Shown in pieces: positions 33,667 to 43,134 of a stretch of DNA of 63,374 nt. The DNA comes from JALZAA01 sp035316025 (GTDB taxonomy: Bacteria > Actinomycetota > Acidimicrobiia > IMCC26256 > JACDBD01), in contig DATFXL010000110.1 of NCBI GenBank assembly GCA_035316025.1, positions 1 to 63,374 on the forward strand, given 5' to 3'. The position numbers and the translations under genes are program-made. The notes under the pieces are model-generated. The model was given only the letters and a program-made list of their open reading frames with translations. It ran no database searches and had not been told where the DNA came from. Every line of letters starts with the position of its first letter. Position 1 is the first letter of the stretch.

Positions 33667-36600
33667 CGCCCTTCCTCCCAACCTTCCGCTTCGAGCAGCG
33701 ACGACCGCAGCGTGTCGACCGCGCCGGTGCTCGCGTTCCATAACCCGCGCTCGTGCGCCTCGAGGAGTCGCTCGGCGACAGCGCGCAACGCCCACGGGTT
33801 CGACCGCTGGAAGAACTTCCGCACGTCGGGATCGCCGACGTAGGCGTCGGTGACGCGCTCGTACATCCAGTCCTCGACCACGTGCGTCGTGGCGTCATAC
33901 CCGAACAGGTAGTCGACCGTGGCCGCCAGCTCGAAGGCGCCCTTGTAGCCGTGGCGCTGCATCGCCCCGATCCACTTCGGGTTCAGGACCCGGCTGCGGA
34001 CGACCCGCGCCGCCTCCTCCGCAAGCGAGCGCACGCGCGGCCGGGCCGGGTCGGCCGAGTCGCCGAACCACGCCTTCGGGTCGGCGCCGGTGAGCGCGCG
34101 CACGGTCGCCACCATCCCGCCATGGTCCTGGAGATAATCGTCGGAGTCGAAGATGTCGTGTTCGCGGTTGTCCTGGTTCTTGATCGCGACGTCGATGGCG
34201 GCGAAGCGACGGCGCATGGCGTCGTCGGCCGCGACGCCATACCCGGCGCGGCCGTAGGCGTACCCGCCCCACACCGAATAGACGGCGGCGAGGTCGTCGT
34301 CGGTCGACCAGTCGCCCGACTCGAGCAGCGGCAGGATCCCCGACCCGTACCCACCCGGCGCGGGGCCGAAGACGCGCGGGTCATCGTCGGTGTGAGCACG
34401 CACGGGGTTCGACGCCGGCGGCTCGTCGATGCCGGCGACGAGGGCGGCGGCGTCGTCGATCAGCTGCACGAGGTTCGGGAATGCGTCGCGGAAGAAGCCC
34501 GATATCCGCACGACGACGTCGATGCGAGGCCGGCCGAGCTCGCTGAGCGGGATCGCCTCGATGCCGGCGACCCGCGCCGACTCGTCGTGCCAGCGGGGCC
34601 GGACGCCGAGCAGCGCGAGCGCCTCGGCGACGTCGTCCCCCTGGGTGCGCATCGCCGCCGTACCCCAGATCACGAGCCCGACCGTCGCCGGCACCGTGCC
34701 GTCCTCGGCGACGTGGCGGGCGACGAGCTCGTCGGCGAGGCGGCGACCGACGTCCCACGCCACCGGGGTCGGCAGCGCCTTCGGGTCCACCGAGAAGAAG
34801 TTGCGGCCCGTCGGCAGGACGTGCGCCATGCCCCGGCTGGGCGCGCCGCTCGGCCCCGCCGGCACGTAGCCCCCGGCAAGGCCGTGCAGCAGGTTGTCGA
34901 TCTCTTCTGGCGTCCGGCGCAAGGCGGGAACGAGCCGAAGCGACACCCACCGCAACGTCGGGTCGTCGCCGTCGTAATGCCAGCCGGCGCGCTGGAGCGC
35001 GGCGAGACGGTCGCGGCACACGGCCTCCACAGTGTCGACGTCGGCGCGGCCGTCGAGGCCGACGTCGAGCTCGTGAGCGACCGTCGCCCGCAGTGACGGC
35101 ACCGGCCCGTTGGGGAGTCGCGTCACCGCGAGCACAAGGTCGAGCTCGGCGTCGCCGTCCGGCGCGCGACCCAGGGTGTGCAGACCGCCGCGGATCTGCG
35201 CGTCTTTGAGCTCGCAGAGGTAGCCGTCGACGTGCAAGAGGAAGTCGTCGAACTGATCGTCGGCGGGCGCCTCGAGCCGTCCGAGGTCGCGGTGGATCTC
35301 GGCGTCGACGAGCAGGTCCCACACCTGGGCCCGCACCGCCGGCAGCTTCGACGGGTCGAGCGCCTGCACCTGGGCGTGCTCGTCGAGCAACTGCTCGAGC
35401 CGGGCCACCTCGTCGTAGGCGTCGGCGCGCGTGAGCGGGGGCACGAGGTGGTCCACGATCACGGCGTGGGCGCGCCGCTTGGCCTGCGTGCCCTCGCCGG
35501 GGTCGTTCACGACGAACGGGTAGAAGAGGGGCAGCGCGGCGAGGGCGGCGTCCGGTGCGCAGGCGGCTGACAGGCCGACGCCCTTGCCCGGGAGCCACTC
35601 GAGGGTGCCGTGCTTGCCTGCGTGCACGATGGCGTGGGCGCCGAAGCCCGTCTCGAGCCACCGATAGAAGCCGAGGTAGTGGTGCGTGGGCGGGATGCGG
35701 GGCGAGTGGTACGTCGCGGTCGGATCGGGCCCGAACGCCCGAGGCGGCTGGACGGCGACGAGCACGTCGCCGAGGTCGACGGCCGCGAACGCGAGCGCGT
35801 CGCCGTCGCGGAAGGCCGATCCGGGGGGCGCGCCCCACGCCGCGCTGACCTCGTCGCGCAGTGCGTCCGGCAGGCCGCCGAACCACGCCGCGTACTCGCC
35901 GCCGTCGAGGCGGCCGGGCGCTCGAGCGAGCTGCCCCGGAGTGAGCACGTCGGTGTCGTACGCGAAGCCGTTGGCGAGCTCCGCCATGAGGGCGTCGCCG
36001 TCGACGGGGACCCGGTCGACGCGGTAACCGGCGCGACGCAGAGCGTGCAGCAGCTCGACGACGCTCGCCGGCGTGTCGAGCCCCACGGCGTTGCCGAGTC
36101 GGCTCCGCTTGGTCGGGTACGCCGACAGGACGATGGCGACGCGCTTCTCGCCGGTCGGGACGCGGCGAAGCTCGGCGAACCGGACGGCGATGCCGGCGGC
36201 TCGCTCGACGCGATCGGCAGCAGTCCGGTACGCCACCACCGGTGCTCGGAGCTCGTCGCCGTCGTCGACGACCTCCTTGAACGAGAACGGGACGGTGATG
36301 ACGCGCCCGTCGAACTCGGGGATGGCGACGCTCATGGCGACGTCCATGGGCGTGAGCCCGGCGTCCGAGGCCGACCATTCCGCGCGCGGCCGGGTGGACG
36401 CGACGGCCTGGATCACCGGCACGTCGAGGGCCGCGAGCTGCGGCGCCGACCAATCGTCGCCGTCGGCGCCGCCCATCGCCAGCACGGTGGTGACGACGGC
36501 GTCGACGCCATAGTTGGCGAGCGCGTCGAGCGGGGGGACGGCGCCGCGCTCGTCGGGCCGGAGCGAGTAGCAGTAGACGGGTATCGCGTTCGCGCCGCGC

Positions 36601-37154
36601 GCGAGCAGGGCCGCAACGAGGTCGTCGACGAACTGGGTGTTCCCCGACAGCACGTGGGCGCGGTAGAAGACGACGCCCACGGTGGGCCGGTTCGGGTCGA
36701 GCGCCGGCGCGCCCCACACGCCCCACCCGGGGACGTCCTCGGGCGGCGCCGAGCCGAAGGCGGTGCCGAGCAGGCGGTCGGCGACGAAGCGCAGCAGCTG
36801 CTCGAGGTTGGTGAGCCCGCCGCGGGCGAGGTACGCGAAGGCGCGCTCGACGACGTCGGTTGGCGCCGTCGACGCCGCCGCCAGCTCGGCGTCGGGCGTC
36901 ACCTCGCCGCCGAACGCCAGCAGCGGAACGCCCTGCTCGGCGCAGCCGTCCCGGAGCGCGTCGAAGGGCCGCTCCCAGGCCCGCCGGCCGCCGAGCAGCC
37001 GGACGAGCACGACCTGCGCGCCGTCGATGCTCGGCGGCTCCTCGAGCGTCGCCGGGTTGGTCGCCCGCACCGCTGGGAACCCGGCGGGCAGCCCCTCGAG
37101 CACGGCGCGCAGCCCGAGGATCTCCGTGTCGGCGTTGGTGATCACGAGGATCAC
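33663..37154 (-). CDS. cobN: Cobaltochelatase large subunit CobN
   Basis: A 1163-residue CobN/BchH-type subunit, close to the usual 1200. It binds hydrogenobyrinate a,c-diamide and inserts Co(II), the late (aerobic-type) insertion step. Conserved blocks include HAGKHGTLEWLPGKGVGLS, a signature of the family, HIPPTHHYLGFYRW-like histidines and VWGTAAMRTQGDD. GTG 37154 gives a normal N-terminus (ILVITNADTEILGL) and a GTGA overlap with cobQ. Reading frames extending further upstream are only cobQ shadow. Depends on ChlID, encoded next. Confidence 0.95.
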
Positions 37155-38638
37155 GGCGCCGCCTCCTCGATCAGCGCGTCGAGGGCGCCGACGTCGACGT
37201 GCGCCTCGATGAGGTCCGCGAGCCGCTCGAACTGTGTGTCCCGGGCGGCGGCGAAGGACACGCCGGCGGGCACGAAGGTCTTCCCGGCGCGTCGGCCGAC
37301 TTCGGCGAGGAACGCGGCGCGGAACCCGTCCTGCTCGAACAGCCCGTGGAGGCTCGTTCCCAGTACGCGCGCCTCGGCATCGAGCGCACCGTCGTCCTCG
37401 GAGGCGTAGCAGTCGTCGAGATGGACCCATCCCGGGGCACCGTCGCGCCGGGTCACGCGACCGTGCCGGATCTCGTAACCGGTGATGCGCTGTCCTATGG
37501 ATTCGCCGCGCCGTTGCCGTGTGAGCTTCGTCGCCTCGAACACGGTGTCGACGTCGAGCCGGCCGAGCCCGTCGACGTCTCCCCGTCCGGACTCGACCCT
37601 GTCGCAGATCTGGCGACCCAGCAGCTGGTACCCGCCACAGATCCCGAGGACCAGGGCGTCGGTGCGCTCGAAGACGGCGCGCTCGAGCCCGGTGCTCCGG
37701 AACCAGTCGAGGTCGGCGACGGTGGCCTTCGTGCCGGGGAGGACGACGAGATCCGGCTGTCCGAGCGCGGCGGCAGTCTCGACGAATCGCACGTGCACGC
37801 CGGGCTCGATCGCGAGGGCGTCGAGGTCGGTGAAGTTCGCCAACCGCGGGAATCGCACCACCGCCACGTCGAGCCCGTCGCCGCACGGGCGAGCGCTCGC
37901 GACGGGACGGGGGCCGGCCAGCGCCAGCGAGTCCTCGGCGTCCAGGGCCACGTCGTGCACGAACGGCAGCACGCCGAGCACGGGCACACCGGCGCGCGCT
38001 TCGAGGTCGCCGAGGCCGTCGCCGAGCAGCGCCGGGTCGCCCCGGAGCTTGTTGATGACGAACGCGCGTACGAGCGCGCGGTACCGGTCGGGCAGGAGCG
38101 CGACGGTCCCATAGAGCGCGGCGAACACGCCGCCCCGGTCGATGTCGCCGACCAAGATGGCGGGCACCCCGAGCTCGTCGGCGATGCGTAGGTTCACGAT
38201 GTCGTGGTCGAGCAGGTTGATCTCGGCCGGGCTCCCCGCTCCTTCGAGGACGACGACGTCGAAGCGGCGGCGGAGGTCGTGGCACGCGTCCAGCACCGTG
38301 CCGAGGAGGTGCGGCTTCTCGGCGTGGTAGGCGGCGGCGTCGAGGTGCCCGACCGGCTCACCCATGACGACGACCTGACTCGTCCGCTCGCCCGTCGGCT
38401 TGAGCAGGATCGGGTTCATCGCCACCTCGGGGACGGCGCCGGCGGCGAGGGCCTGGACGCCCTGGGCCCTTCCGATCTCGTGGCCGGACGGCGTGACGAA
38501 CGAGTTGAGCGCCATGTTCTGCGCCTTGAACGGCGCGACGCGCACGCCGCGCCGGTGCAGCAGCCGGCACAACCCGGTCACGACGTGGCTCTTGCCGGTG
38601 TCGCTGCCCGTCCCGCACACCATGAGCGCCCCGCGCAT
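37151..38638 (-). CDS. cobQ: Adenosylcobyric acid synthase (glutamine-hydrolysing)
   Basis: Amidates four side chains (b, d, e and g) of adenosylcobyrinate a,c-diamide. The 495-residue protein has an N-terminal dethiobiotin synthetase-like ATP domain (GTGSDTGKSHVVTGLCRLL) and a C-terminal class I glutaminase-like domain with nucleophile Cys334 (GICGGYQLLG) and His431 (TSLHGLFE). Start ATG 38638 overlaps the cobC stop by one base (TGATG). Confidence 0.96.
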   Translation of the reverse strand: MRGALMVCGTGSDTGKSHVVTGLCRLLHRRGVRVAPFKAQNMALNSFVTPSGHEIGRAQGVQALAAGAVPEVAMNPILLKPTGERTSQVVVMGEPVGHLDAAAYHAEKPHLLGTVLDACHDLRRRFDVVVLEGAGSPAEINLLDHDIVNLRIADELGVPAILVGDIDRGGVFAALYGTVALLPDRYRALVRAFVINKLRGDPALLGDGLGDLEARAGVPVLGVLPFVHDVALDAEDSLALAGPRPVASARPCGDGLDVAVVRFPRLANFTDLDALAIEPGVHVRFVETAAALGQPDLVVLPGTKATVADLDWFRSTGLERAVFERTDALVLGICGGYQLLGRQICDRVESGRGDVDGLGRLDVDTVFEATKLTRQRRGESIGQRITGYEIRHGRVTRRDGAPGWVHLDDCYASEDDGALDAEARVLGTSLHGLFEQDGFRAAFLAEVGRRAGKTFVPAGVSFAAARDTQFERLADLIEAHVDVGALDALIEEAAP

Positions 38639-39564
38639 CAGGCCGACACCTTCTGGGCTGCGACGGCGTGCAACACGGCGTCGAGACGCTCGAGGCCGCC
38701 CGCGTCGGGTACGGCGACGCGCGCGCAGCCGCCGAGACCGAACGACGTGCAGTCGCGCACGACGACGCCGAGCGGCGCGAGTCGCTCGCGCAGACCGGCG
38801 GCGCCGTCCACGAGCACGTACGGCGCGTCGGAAGGGCGCGGCCGCAACCCGTGCGCGCGCAGCACGGCAATGAGCTCGGCGCGGAGGCGCCCGATCTCCG
38901 TGGCCCACGCCGGCAGGTCGGCCCGTGCCAGCATCTCGGGGACGAGAGCGGCCGCTATGCCGTTGACCGCCCAGCGGGGTTGACGGGCGCGGACACGGTG
39001 GGCGAGACCGGGGTCGGGGGCGAGCGCATAGCCGACCCGCAGGCCCGGGCATCCGAAGACCTTCGTGAGCGAGCCGAGGACGACGGCGCCGGCGTCGCCC
39101 CGGGTCCACGTGCCCGTGGCCAGGGGGTAGAAGGCCTCGTCCCAGACGGCGGCCCGGGCGTCCGCCCGCGCCAGCTCGCCGGTCGGGTTGCGCGGGTTCG
39201 ACCGCCACACGGGCGCCCCGGGGACCAGCGCCGGGAGGTGGCGCCGGTACAGCGAGAAGTCGGGCGCCGCGACCCAGCCCGGCCCGAGCTCGGCCGCGAC
39301 GAGCGCGATCGCCTCCGCCCCGCCGTTCGTGAGGACGACCCGATCGGCGTCCACGCCGATCGCGTCGGCGAGGGCGTGGGTCGCACGGGCCGCGTCGGGG
39401 TATTGCGTGAGGGCGTCGAGATGGCCGAGCGCGAGGTTCCGGACGTCGGGCGCGCACGGGTTCAGGCTGACGGACAAGTCGAGCATCGACGCCGGGTCGA
39501 CGCCGAGCACGGCCGCGACCGCGGGCCCGTCGCCGCCGTGGGGGCCCGGCACCGGCACCGTCAC
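38638..39564 (-). CDS. cobC: L-threonine-phosphate decarboxylase-like PLP enzyme (CobC/CobD type)
   Basis: A fold-type I PLP enzyme of 308 aa related to histidinol-phosphate aminotransferase. The PLP lysine lies in LGSLTKVFGCPGLRVGYAL, the phosphate region in LTNGGAEAIALVA, and SNPRNPTGEL is the substrate loop. It supplies (R)-1-amino-2-propanol O-phosphate for the nucleotide loop of B12. GTG 39564 forms a GTGA overlap with the cbiB stop, matching the coupling seen throughout the operon; a more distal ATG at 39606 is less likely. Confidence 0.9.
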   Translation of the reverse strand: MTVPVPGPHGGDGPAVAAVLGVDPASMLDLSVSLNPCAPDVRNLALGHLDALTQYPDAARATHALADAIGVDADRVVLTNGGAEAIALVAAELGPGWVAAPDFSLYRRHLPALVPGAPVWRSNPRNPTGELARADARAAVWDEAFYPLATGTWTRGDAGAVVLGSLTKVFGCPGLRVGYALAPDPGLAHRVRARQPRWAVNGIAAALVPEMLARADLPAWATEIGRLRAELIAVLRAHGLRPRPSDAPYVLVDGAAGLRERLAPLGVVVRDCTSFGLGGCARVAVPDAGGLERLDAVLHAVAAQKVSA

Positions 39565-40487
39565 GGCTTCCTCCCGTTCGTCCCGCGTCGTCGGCGACGG
39601 AGCCATCGCACCACAGAGGGCGCGACGAGGACCGTGACCAGCGCACCAGTCACGTCACGCGAGAGGCGGACGGCGGCGCGGATGTCCCCCGGCTCCGGCG
39701 TCCGGCCGTCACCGAGTGGAGGACGCTGCTCGGTGCGGTCGCCGTATCGGTTCGTTCCGCCGAGTCGCACGCCGAGCGCGGCCGCGAACGCCGCTTCAGC
39801 GATGCCGGCGTTCGGCGAGGGGTGGGCGGAGGCGTCGTTGCGTGTCGTTCGGGCGACGCGCGCGACCGCGCGGGGGCGCACGGCGGCCACGAGCACGGCG
39901 GTAACGCGCGCCGGGATCAGACCGGCGACGTCGTCCAGACGCGCGCTCGCCCAGCCGAACTGCTCGTAGCGCGACGACCGGTGGCCGACCATGGCGTCCA
40001 ACGTGTTCACGGCGCGGTAGGCGAACACGCCGGGCGCCCCGGCAGCGGCCGCCCACAGCGCCGGCGCGACGACGGCGTCGACCGTGTTCTCCGCCACCGA
40101 CTCGACGACCGCCCGCGCGATCTCCGATTCGTCGAGCCGTGACGGGTCCCGCCCGACGAGCGCGGGGAGCGTCGCCCGTGCCGCCTTCAGGTCGCCGCGC
40201 CCGAGCGCGGCCTCGACGCCGAGCGCGGCGCCGGCGAGCGCGCGCCCGGCGACCGCGACGTAGGCCGCCGCCGCCGGCGAACCGAGCGCCGCCCCCGCCG
40301 CCACCGCCAGCCCGATCCCGAGGGCGGCGTGGGCTGCGCCGGCGTCGCGCGTGTCGCGATAGAGCTGCGCCTCGAGCCGGCGCATCACGGTGCCGAACCC
40401 GGCGACCGGGTGGGCGACGGCGGGCGGCTCGCCGAGGAGATGGTCGGCCATGACCCCCGCCGCCGCGCCGAGCGACCGGCTCACCAT
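39561..40487 (-). CDS. cbiB: Adenosylcobinamide-phosphate synthase
   Basis: Joins aminopropanol phosphate to adenosylcobyric acid. An integral membrane protein of 308 aa with several Ala-rich helices and the conserved blocks DHLLGEPPAVAHPVAGFG, SVAENTVDAVVAP, FAYRAVNTLDAMVGHRS, ASAHPSPNAGIAEAAFAAAL and LGGTNRYG. Start is ATG 40487 or GTG 40484, the latter overlapping the cobS stop. Also called cobD in the aerobic nomenclature. Confidence 0.94.
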   Translation of the reverse strand: MVSRSLGAAAGVMADHLLGEPPAVAHPVAGFGTVMRRLEAQLYRDTRDAGAAHAALGIGLAVAAGAALGSPAAAAYVAVAGRALAGAALGVEAALGRGDLKAARATLPALVGRDPSRLDESEIARAVVESVAENTVDAVVAPALWAAAAGAPGVFAYRAVNTLDAMVGHRSSRYEQFGWASARLDDVAGLIPARVTAVLVAAVRPRAVARVARTTRNDASAHPSPNAGIAEAAFAAALGVRLGGTNRYGDRTEQRPPLGDGRTPEPGDIRAAVRLSRDVTGALVTVLVAPSVVRWLRRRRRGTNGRKP

Positions 40488-41182
40488 CGGGCCGCCGCGA
40501 CGAGCAGTCCGGTCGTCTCGCCCACGACGCCGGCGGCGCCGAGCACGTCCCCGGTGAACCCGCCGACACGCCTCCAGGCCAGCGCGACGACGGCGGCCGC
40601 GCCGACCACCACGCCGCCGACGGCGGCGGCGCCTACCGTGCCCGGCCCCGCGAACGCGAGCGCCACGGCGAGCACGGCGCCGACGGCGGCGGTGGTCACC
40701 GCCCGGCCGCCGAGGAACGCGGCGGCGAGCCCGTCCGGGCGCGCGTACGGGACCGTGCGCGCCGTGACCGCCATCGCCGTGCGCGACGCGCACCACAATC
40801 CGCCGAGCAGCAGCGGTGACGGCGCCGTGACGGCCAACGCCGTCCAGCGCAGGAGCAGGACCGCGGTCACCGTCGCGGCGCCGAACGCGCCGACGTCGGG
40901 CTCGCCCATGACCTCGACCCGGCGTGCCCGATCGAGATGGGGCAGCAGTCCGTCAGCGGCGTCGGCCAGCCCGTCGACGTGGAGCATCCCGGTGAGCGCG
41001 AGGTCGACGGCGACGACGATCGCCGCCGCCACCGCCGCCGGCCACACCCGCTCTGCTCCCCACCACACCGCGCCGAGCGCGAGGCCGAGCACGGCACCCA
41101 CGACCGGGAACCACCCCAGCGTGTCGGACCGCGGCTCGGCCGCGCCGAAGAGGGGAGTGAGGAACGCCAGCGCGCGCCGCAT
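40481..41182 (-). CDS. cobS: Adenosylcobinamide-GDP ribazoletransferase (cobalamin synthase)
   Basis: A 233-residue polytopic membrane enzyme that joins alpha-ribazole(-phosphate) to AdoCbi-GDP, the final assembly step. FLTPLFGAAEPR, LGWFPVVGAVLGLALG, MLHVDGLADAADGLLPHLDR (metal-binding Asp cluster) and MGEPDVGAFGA are the family signatures. Start ATG 41182 overlaps the cobU stop by one base. Confidence 0.95.
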   Translation of the reverse strand: MRRALAFLTPLFGAAEPRSDTLGWFPVVGAVLGLALGAVWWGAERVWPAAVAAAIVVAVDLALTGMLHVDGLADAADGLLPHLDRARRVEVMGEPDVGAFGAATVTAVLLLRWTALAVTAPSPLLLGGLWCASRTAMAVTARTVPYARPDGLAAAFLGGRAVTTAAVGAVLAVALAFAGPGTVGAAAVGGVVVGAAAVVALAWRRVGGFTGDVLGAAGVVGETTGLLVAAARW

Positions 41183-41676
41183 CAGGCGGTGTCCTGGAGC
41201 CGCAGGGCGCGGCCGGCCACGACGAGCACGACTTCGCCGGCGACGGCGGCGACCGCCTGGTTGAGCTCGCCCAACGCGTCCCTGAACCGCCGGCCCGCGG
41301 CAGTCGCCGGATGCACGCCCAGGCCGACCTCCTCGGACACGACCACCGTGTCGCCGGCGCGCGTCATGAGCGCGTCGCATAGGGCGCCGGCGTCGACGGC
41401 GAGATCCGGCGCGGCCGCGAGCCACGGGCCGAGCGCGTCGAGCAGCACGGTCCCCGCCGTAGCCGCCAGCAGCGCGGGCAGGTCGGGCCCGCTCTCGATC
41501 GTCGTCCACGACGCCGGGCGCCGGGCCCGGTGCGCGGCGATCCGCGCCGCGAGGTCGTCGTCGCCGTCGACGGACGCGGTGGCCACGTACGACACCGGCT
41601 CGGGGAGCGAGGCCGCGAGGTGCTCGGCGTGGCCGGATTTCCCCGACCGGGCGCCGCCGAGCACGAGCGCGATCAC
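41182..41676 (-). CDS. cobU: Adenosylcobinamide kinase / guanylyltransferase
   Basis: Phosphorylates and then guanylylates adenosylcobinamide. The 164-residue P-loop protein begins ALVLGGARSGKSGHAEHLA (Walker A GGARSGKS) and has VVVSEEVGLGVHPATAAGRRF near the end, characteristic of CobU. GTG start in a GTGA overlap with the cbiZ stop. Confidence 0.94.
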   Translation of the reverse strand: MIALVLGGARSGKSGHAEHLAASLPEPVSYVATASVDGDDDLAARIAAHRARRPASWTTIESGPDLPALLAATAGTVLLDALGPWLAAAPDLAVDAGALCDALMTRAGDTVVVSEEVGLGVHPATAAGRRFRDALGELNQAVAAVAGEVVLVVAGRALRLQDTA

Positions 41677-42305
41677 GCCGGCGCACCCAGCCGCACCGCG
41701 TCGCGGACCGCCCGGGCGAGGCGCGAGCCCCAGCGGGATCGGGGTCCACCGAACGGCTCGGCGCGCCCGTCGATCGGTGTCGCGATGCACACGGCGTCGG
41801 TAGCGGTGCCCGTGCCGGGGACGCCGAGCTCGAAGAGCGCCTGCGCCTTGGCCTCCGTCGCGGTGGCGATGGCGTTGACGAGGGCGGCGTCCGAGAGGCG
41901 GGCCGGGAGCAGAGCGACGACGTTGATCGTGCCCGCCAGCCGGACCGGCACGCGCGGCTCCGCGCGCGGCGCCGCGGCCGCCCACCCCGGCTCACCCAGC
42001 CCGACCGTCGCGATGACCTCGGCGCCGTCGTCGACCGTCGTGACGAACGAGCGCACGTCGGCAGCGGTGAGCATGCCCACGCCATGGCCGGGCAGGCCCA
42101 GCGACACCGCCAGCTTCCGCAGGTGGTGGTCGGGGTCGCGGCGCGCGTACGACGCCGGTACCTGCGCGTTCACGATCCAGCGCCGGGTGGCAAGGCCACC
42201 GCCGTGCGGTGCCGACGCCGCCACCCGCAGCGGGCGGTCGAACCGCCACACCAGCACCGAGAGATTTCGACCCGCTTCAGATCGAGACCGAAGCTGGAGC
42301 TCCAC
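41673..42305 (-). CDS. cbiZ: Adenosylcobinamide amidohydrolase
   Basis: Cleaves the aminopropanol arm of adenosylcobinamide to give adenosylcobyric acid, allowing scavenged incomplete corrinoids to re-enter synthesis. The 210-residue protein has the family blocks GVGMLTAADVRSFV, AGTINVVALLPARLSDAALV, NAIATATEAKAQALFELGV and GTGTATDAVCIATP. GTG 42305 is the first start after the B12 riboswitch. First gene of the minus-strand operon. CbiZ is best known in archaea and scattered bacteria, so heading a full de novo operon is notable. Confidence 0.88.
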   Translation of the reverse strand: MELQLRSRSEAGRNLSVLVWRFDRPLRVAASAPHGGGLATRRWIVNAQVPASYARRDPDHHLRKLAVSLGLPGHGVGMLTAADVRSFVTTVDDGAEVIATVGLGEPGWAAAAPRAEPRVPVRLAGTINVVALLPARLSDAALVNAIATATEAKAQALFELGVPGTGTATDAVCIATPIDGRAEPFGGPRSRWGSRLARAVRDAVRLGAPA

Positions 42306-42321
42306 GACGTCTCCGCGTCTT

Positions 42322-42337
42322 CCCGAGGGTTCTCGGG
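42322..42337 (-). promoter_or_regulatory. Hairpin between the B12 aptamer and cbiZ (expression platform)
   Basis: CCCGAG and CTCGGG pair around a four-base loop immediately 3' of the aptamer. With no T tract it more likely controls access to the cbiZ ribosome site than transcription. Confidence 0.45.
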
Positions 42338-42474
42338 CAGGCAGGTCTCCTGGCTCCGGATCGACGCTCGCCCCGGCCTTCCAACCCCGAAGGGCCGTGG
42401 CCGTCGGTGGGGTTCGCTCCCCGGTCACAGTTGCGGGACAGCCCCGGACTCGCACCGGCGTTCCCTGCGCTGCG
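42338..42474 (-). ncRNA. Cobalamin riboswitch 1
   Basis: On the minus strand the order is AGGGAACGCCGGTGCGAGTC, GGGGCTGTCCCGCAACTGTG (a GCAACTG variant of the B12 box), ACCGGGGAGCGAACCCC, and the terminal GGAGCCAGGAGACCTGCC. This is the full AdoCbl-type aptamer. Binding of B12 should shut down the cbiZ-to-cobT operon. Confidence 0.93.
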
Positions 42475-42480
42475 CCGTTC

Positions 42481-42486
42481 ACAATA
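42481..42486 (-). promoter_or_regulatory. -10 hexamer of the cbiZ-cobT operon
   Basis: TATTGT on the minus strand, placing the transcript start near 42474 at the 5' edge of riboswitch 1. Confidence 0.5.
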
Positions 42487-42523
42487 GCCAGCGCCGTCGC
42501 GGCGCGCCTTCGGCCTCGAGCTG

Positions 42524-42578
42524 TTGCGCTCGCACGCTCGGGCTCCTGCGGCGCGGCGGCGAAGCCGCCGTGGCCGCG
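42524..42578 (+). repeat. Dispersed intergenic repeat, copy C
   Basis: Contains GGGCTCCTGCGGCGCGG then CGGCGAAGCCGCCG, matching copy B (8234-8290); the 5' third is diverged. It lies between the divergent promoters of cbiZ and cobO. Confidence 0.55.
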
Positions 42579-42595
42579 GTGCGGGACGGTGGGCG

Positions 42596-42601
42596 TACCC
42601 T
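42596..42601 (+). promoter_or_regulatory. -10 hexamer of cobO (leaderless)
   Basis: TACCCT ends 8 nt before the GTG at 42610, so the cobO-cobB transcript should begin at its start codon and carry no riboswitch. Confidence 0.5.
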
Positions 42602-42609
42602 TCCCGCTC

Positions 42610-43134
42610 GTGGCGCGCGGCGAGTCGGTCGTTCTTCTCAACACCGGGCACGGGAAGGGCAAGTCGTCGGCCGCGTTCGGCGTGATGGCGCGTGGTTGGG
42701 CGCGCGGCTGGCGCGTCGGCGTCGTCCAGTTCGTGAAGGGAGGCAAGTGGAAGACCGGTGAGCGCAAGCTCGCCGATCACCTCGACATCGAATGGCACAC
42801 GCTCGGCGACGGCTTCACGTGGGAGTCCACCGATCTCGACGAGACCGCTGCGAAGGGCCGGCACGCCTGGGAGGTCGCGGCGGCCAAGCTGTCGTCGGGC
42901 GACTACGACCTGCTGATCCTCGACGAGCTCACCTACGCGGTGAAGTACGAGTGGGTCCCGGTCGACGAGGTCGTCGCCGGCATCCGAGGACGCGCCGAGG
43001 GCACGAACGTCGTGATCACCGGGCGTGACGCCGCCGACGAGCTCGTCGACCTCGCCGACACCGCCACCGAGATGCGCAAGATCAAGCACGCGTACGACCG
43101 CGGCATCAAGGGCAAGAAGGGCATCGAGTTCTGA
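42610..43134 (+). CDS. cobO: Cob(I)yrinic acid a,c-diamide adenosyltransferase
   Basis: Attaches the 5'-deoxyadenosyl upper ligand. A 174-residue P-loop protein with NTGHGKGKSSAAFGVMARG, VVQFVKGGKWKTGE, DLLILDELTYAVKY and VVITGRDAADELVDLAD, all CobA/BtuR/CobO signatures. GTG 42610 is chosen because TACCCT ends 8 nt upstream. Coupled to cobB by TGATG. Confidence 0.95.
   Translation: MARGESVVLLNTGHGKGKSSAAFGVMARGWARGWRVGVVQFVKGGKWKTGERKLADHLDIEWHTLGDGFTWESTDLDETAAKGRHAWEVAAAKLSSGDYDLLILDELTYAVKYEWVPVDEVVAGIRGRAEGTNVVITGRDAADELVDLADTATEMRKIKHAYDRGIKGKKGIEF

Noticed and set aside
37154..38285. An extended N-terminus for CobN upstream of 37154
   Set aside because: The extension is Arg/Pro-rich shadow of cobQ. 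The GTG at 37154 gives a normal CobN N-terminus and a GTGA overlap.
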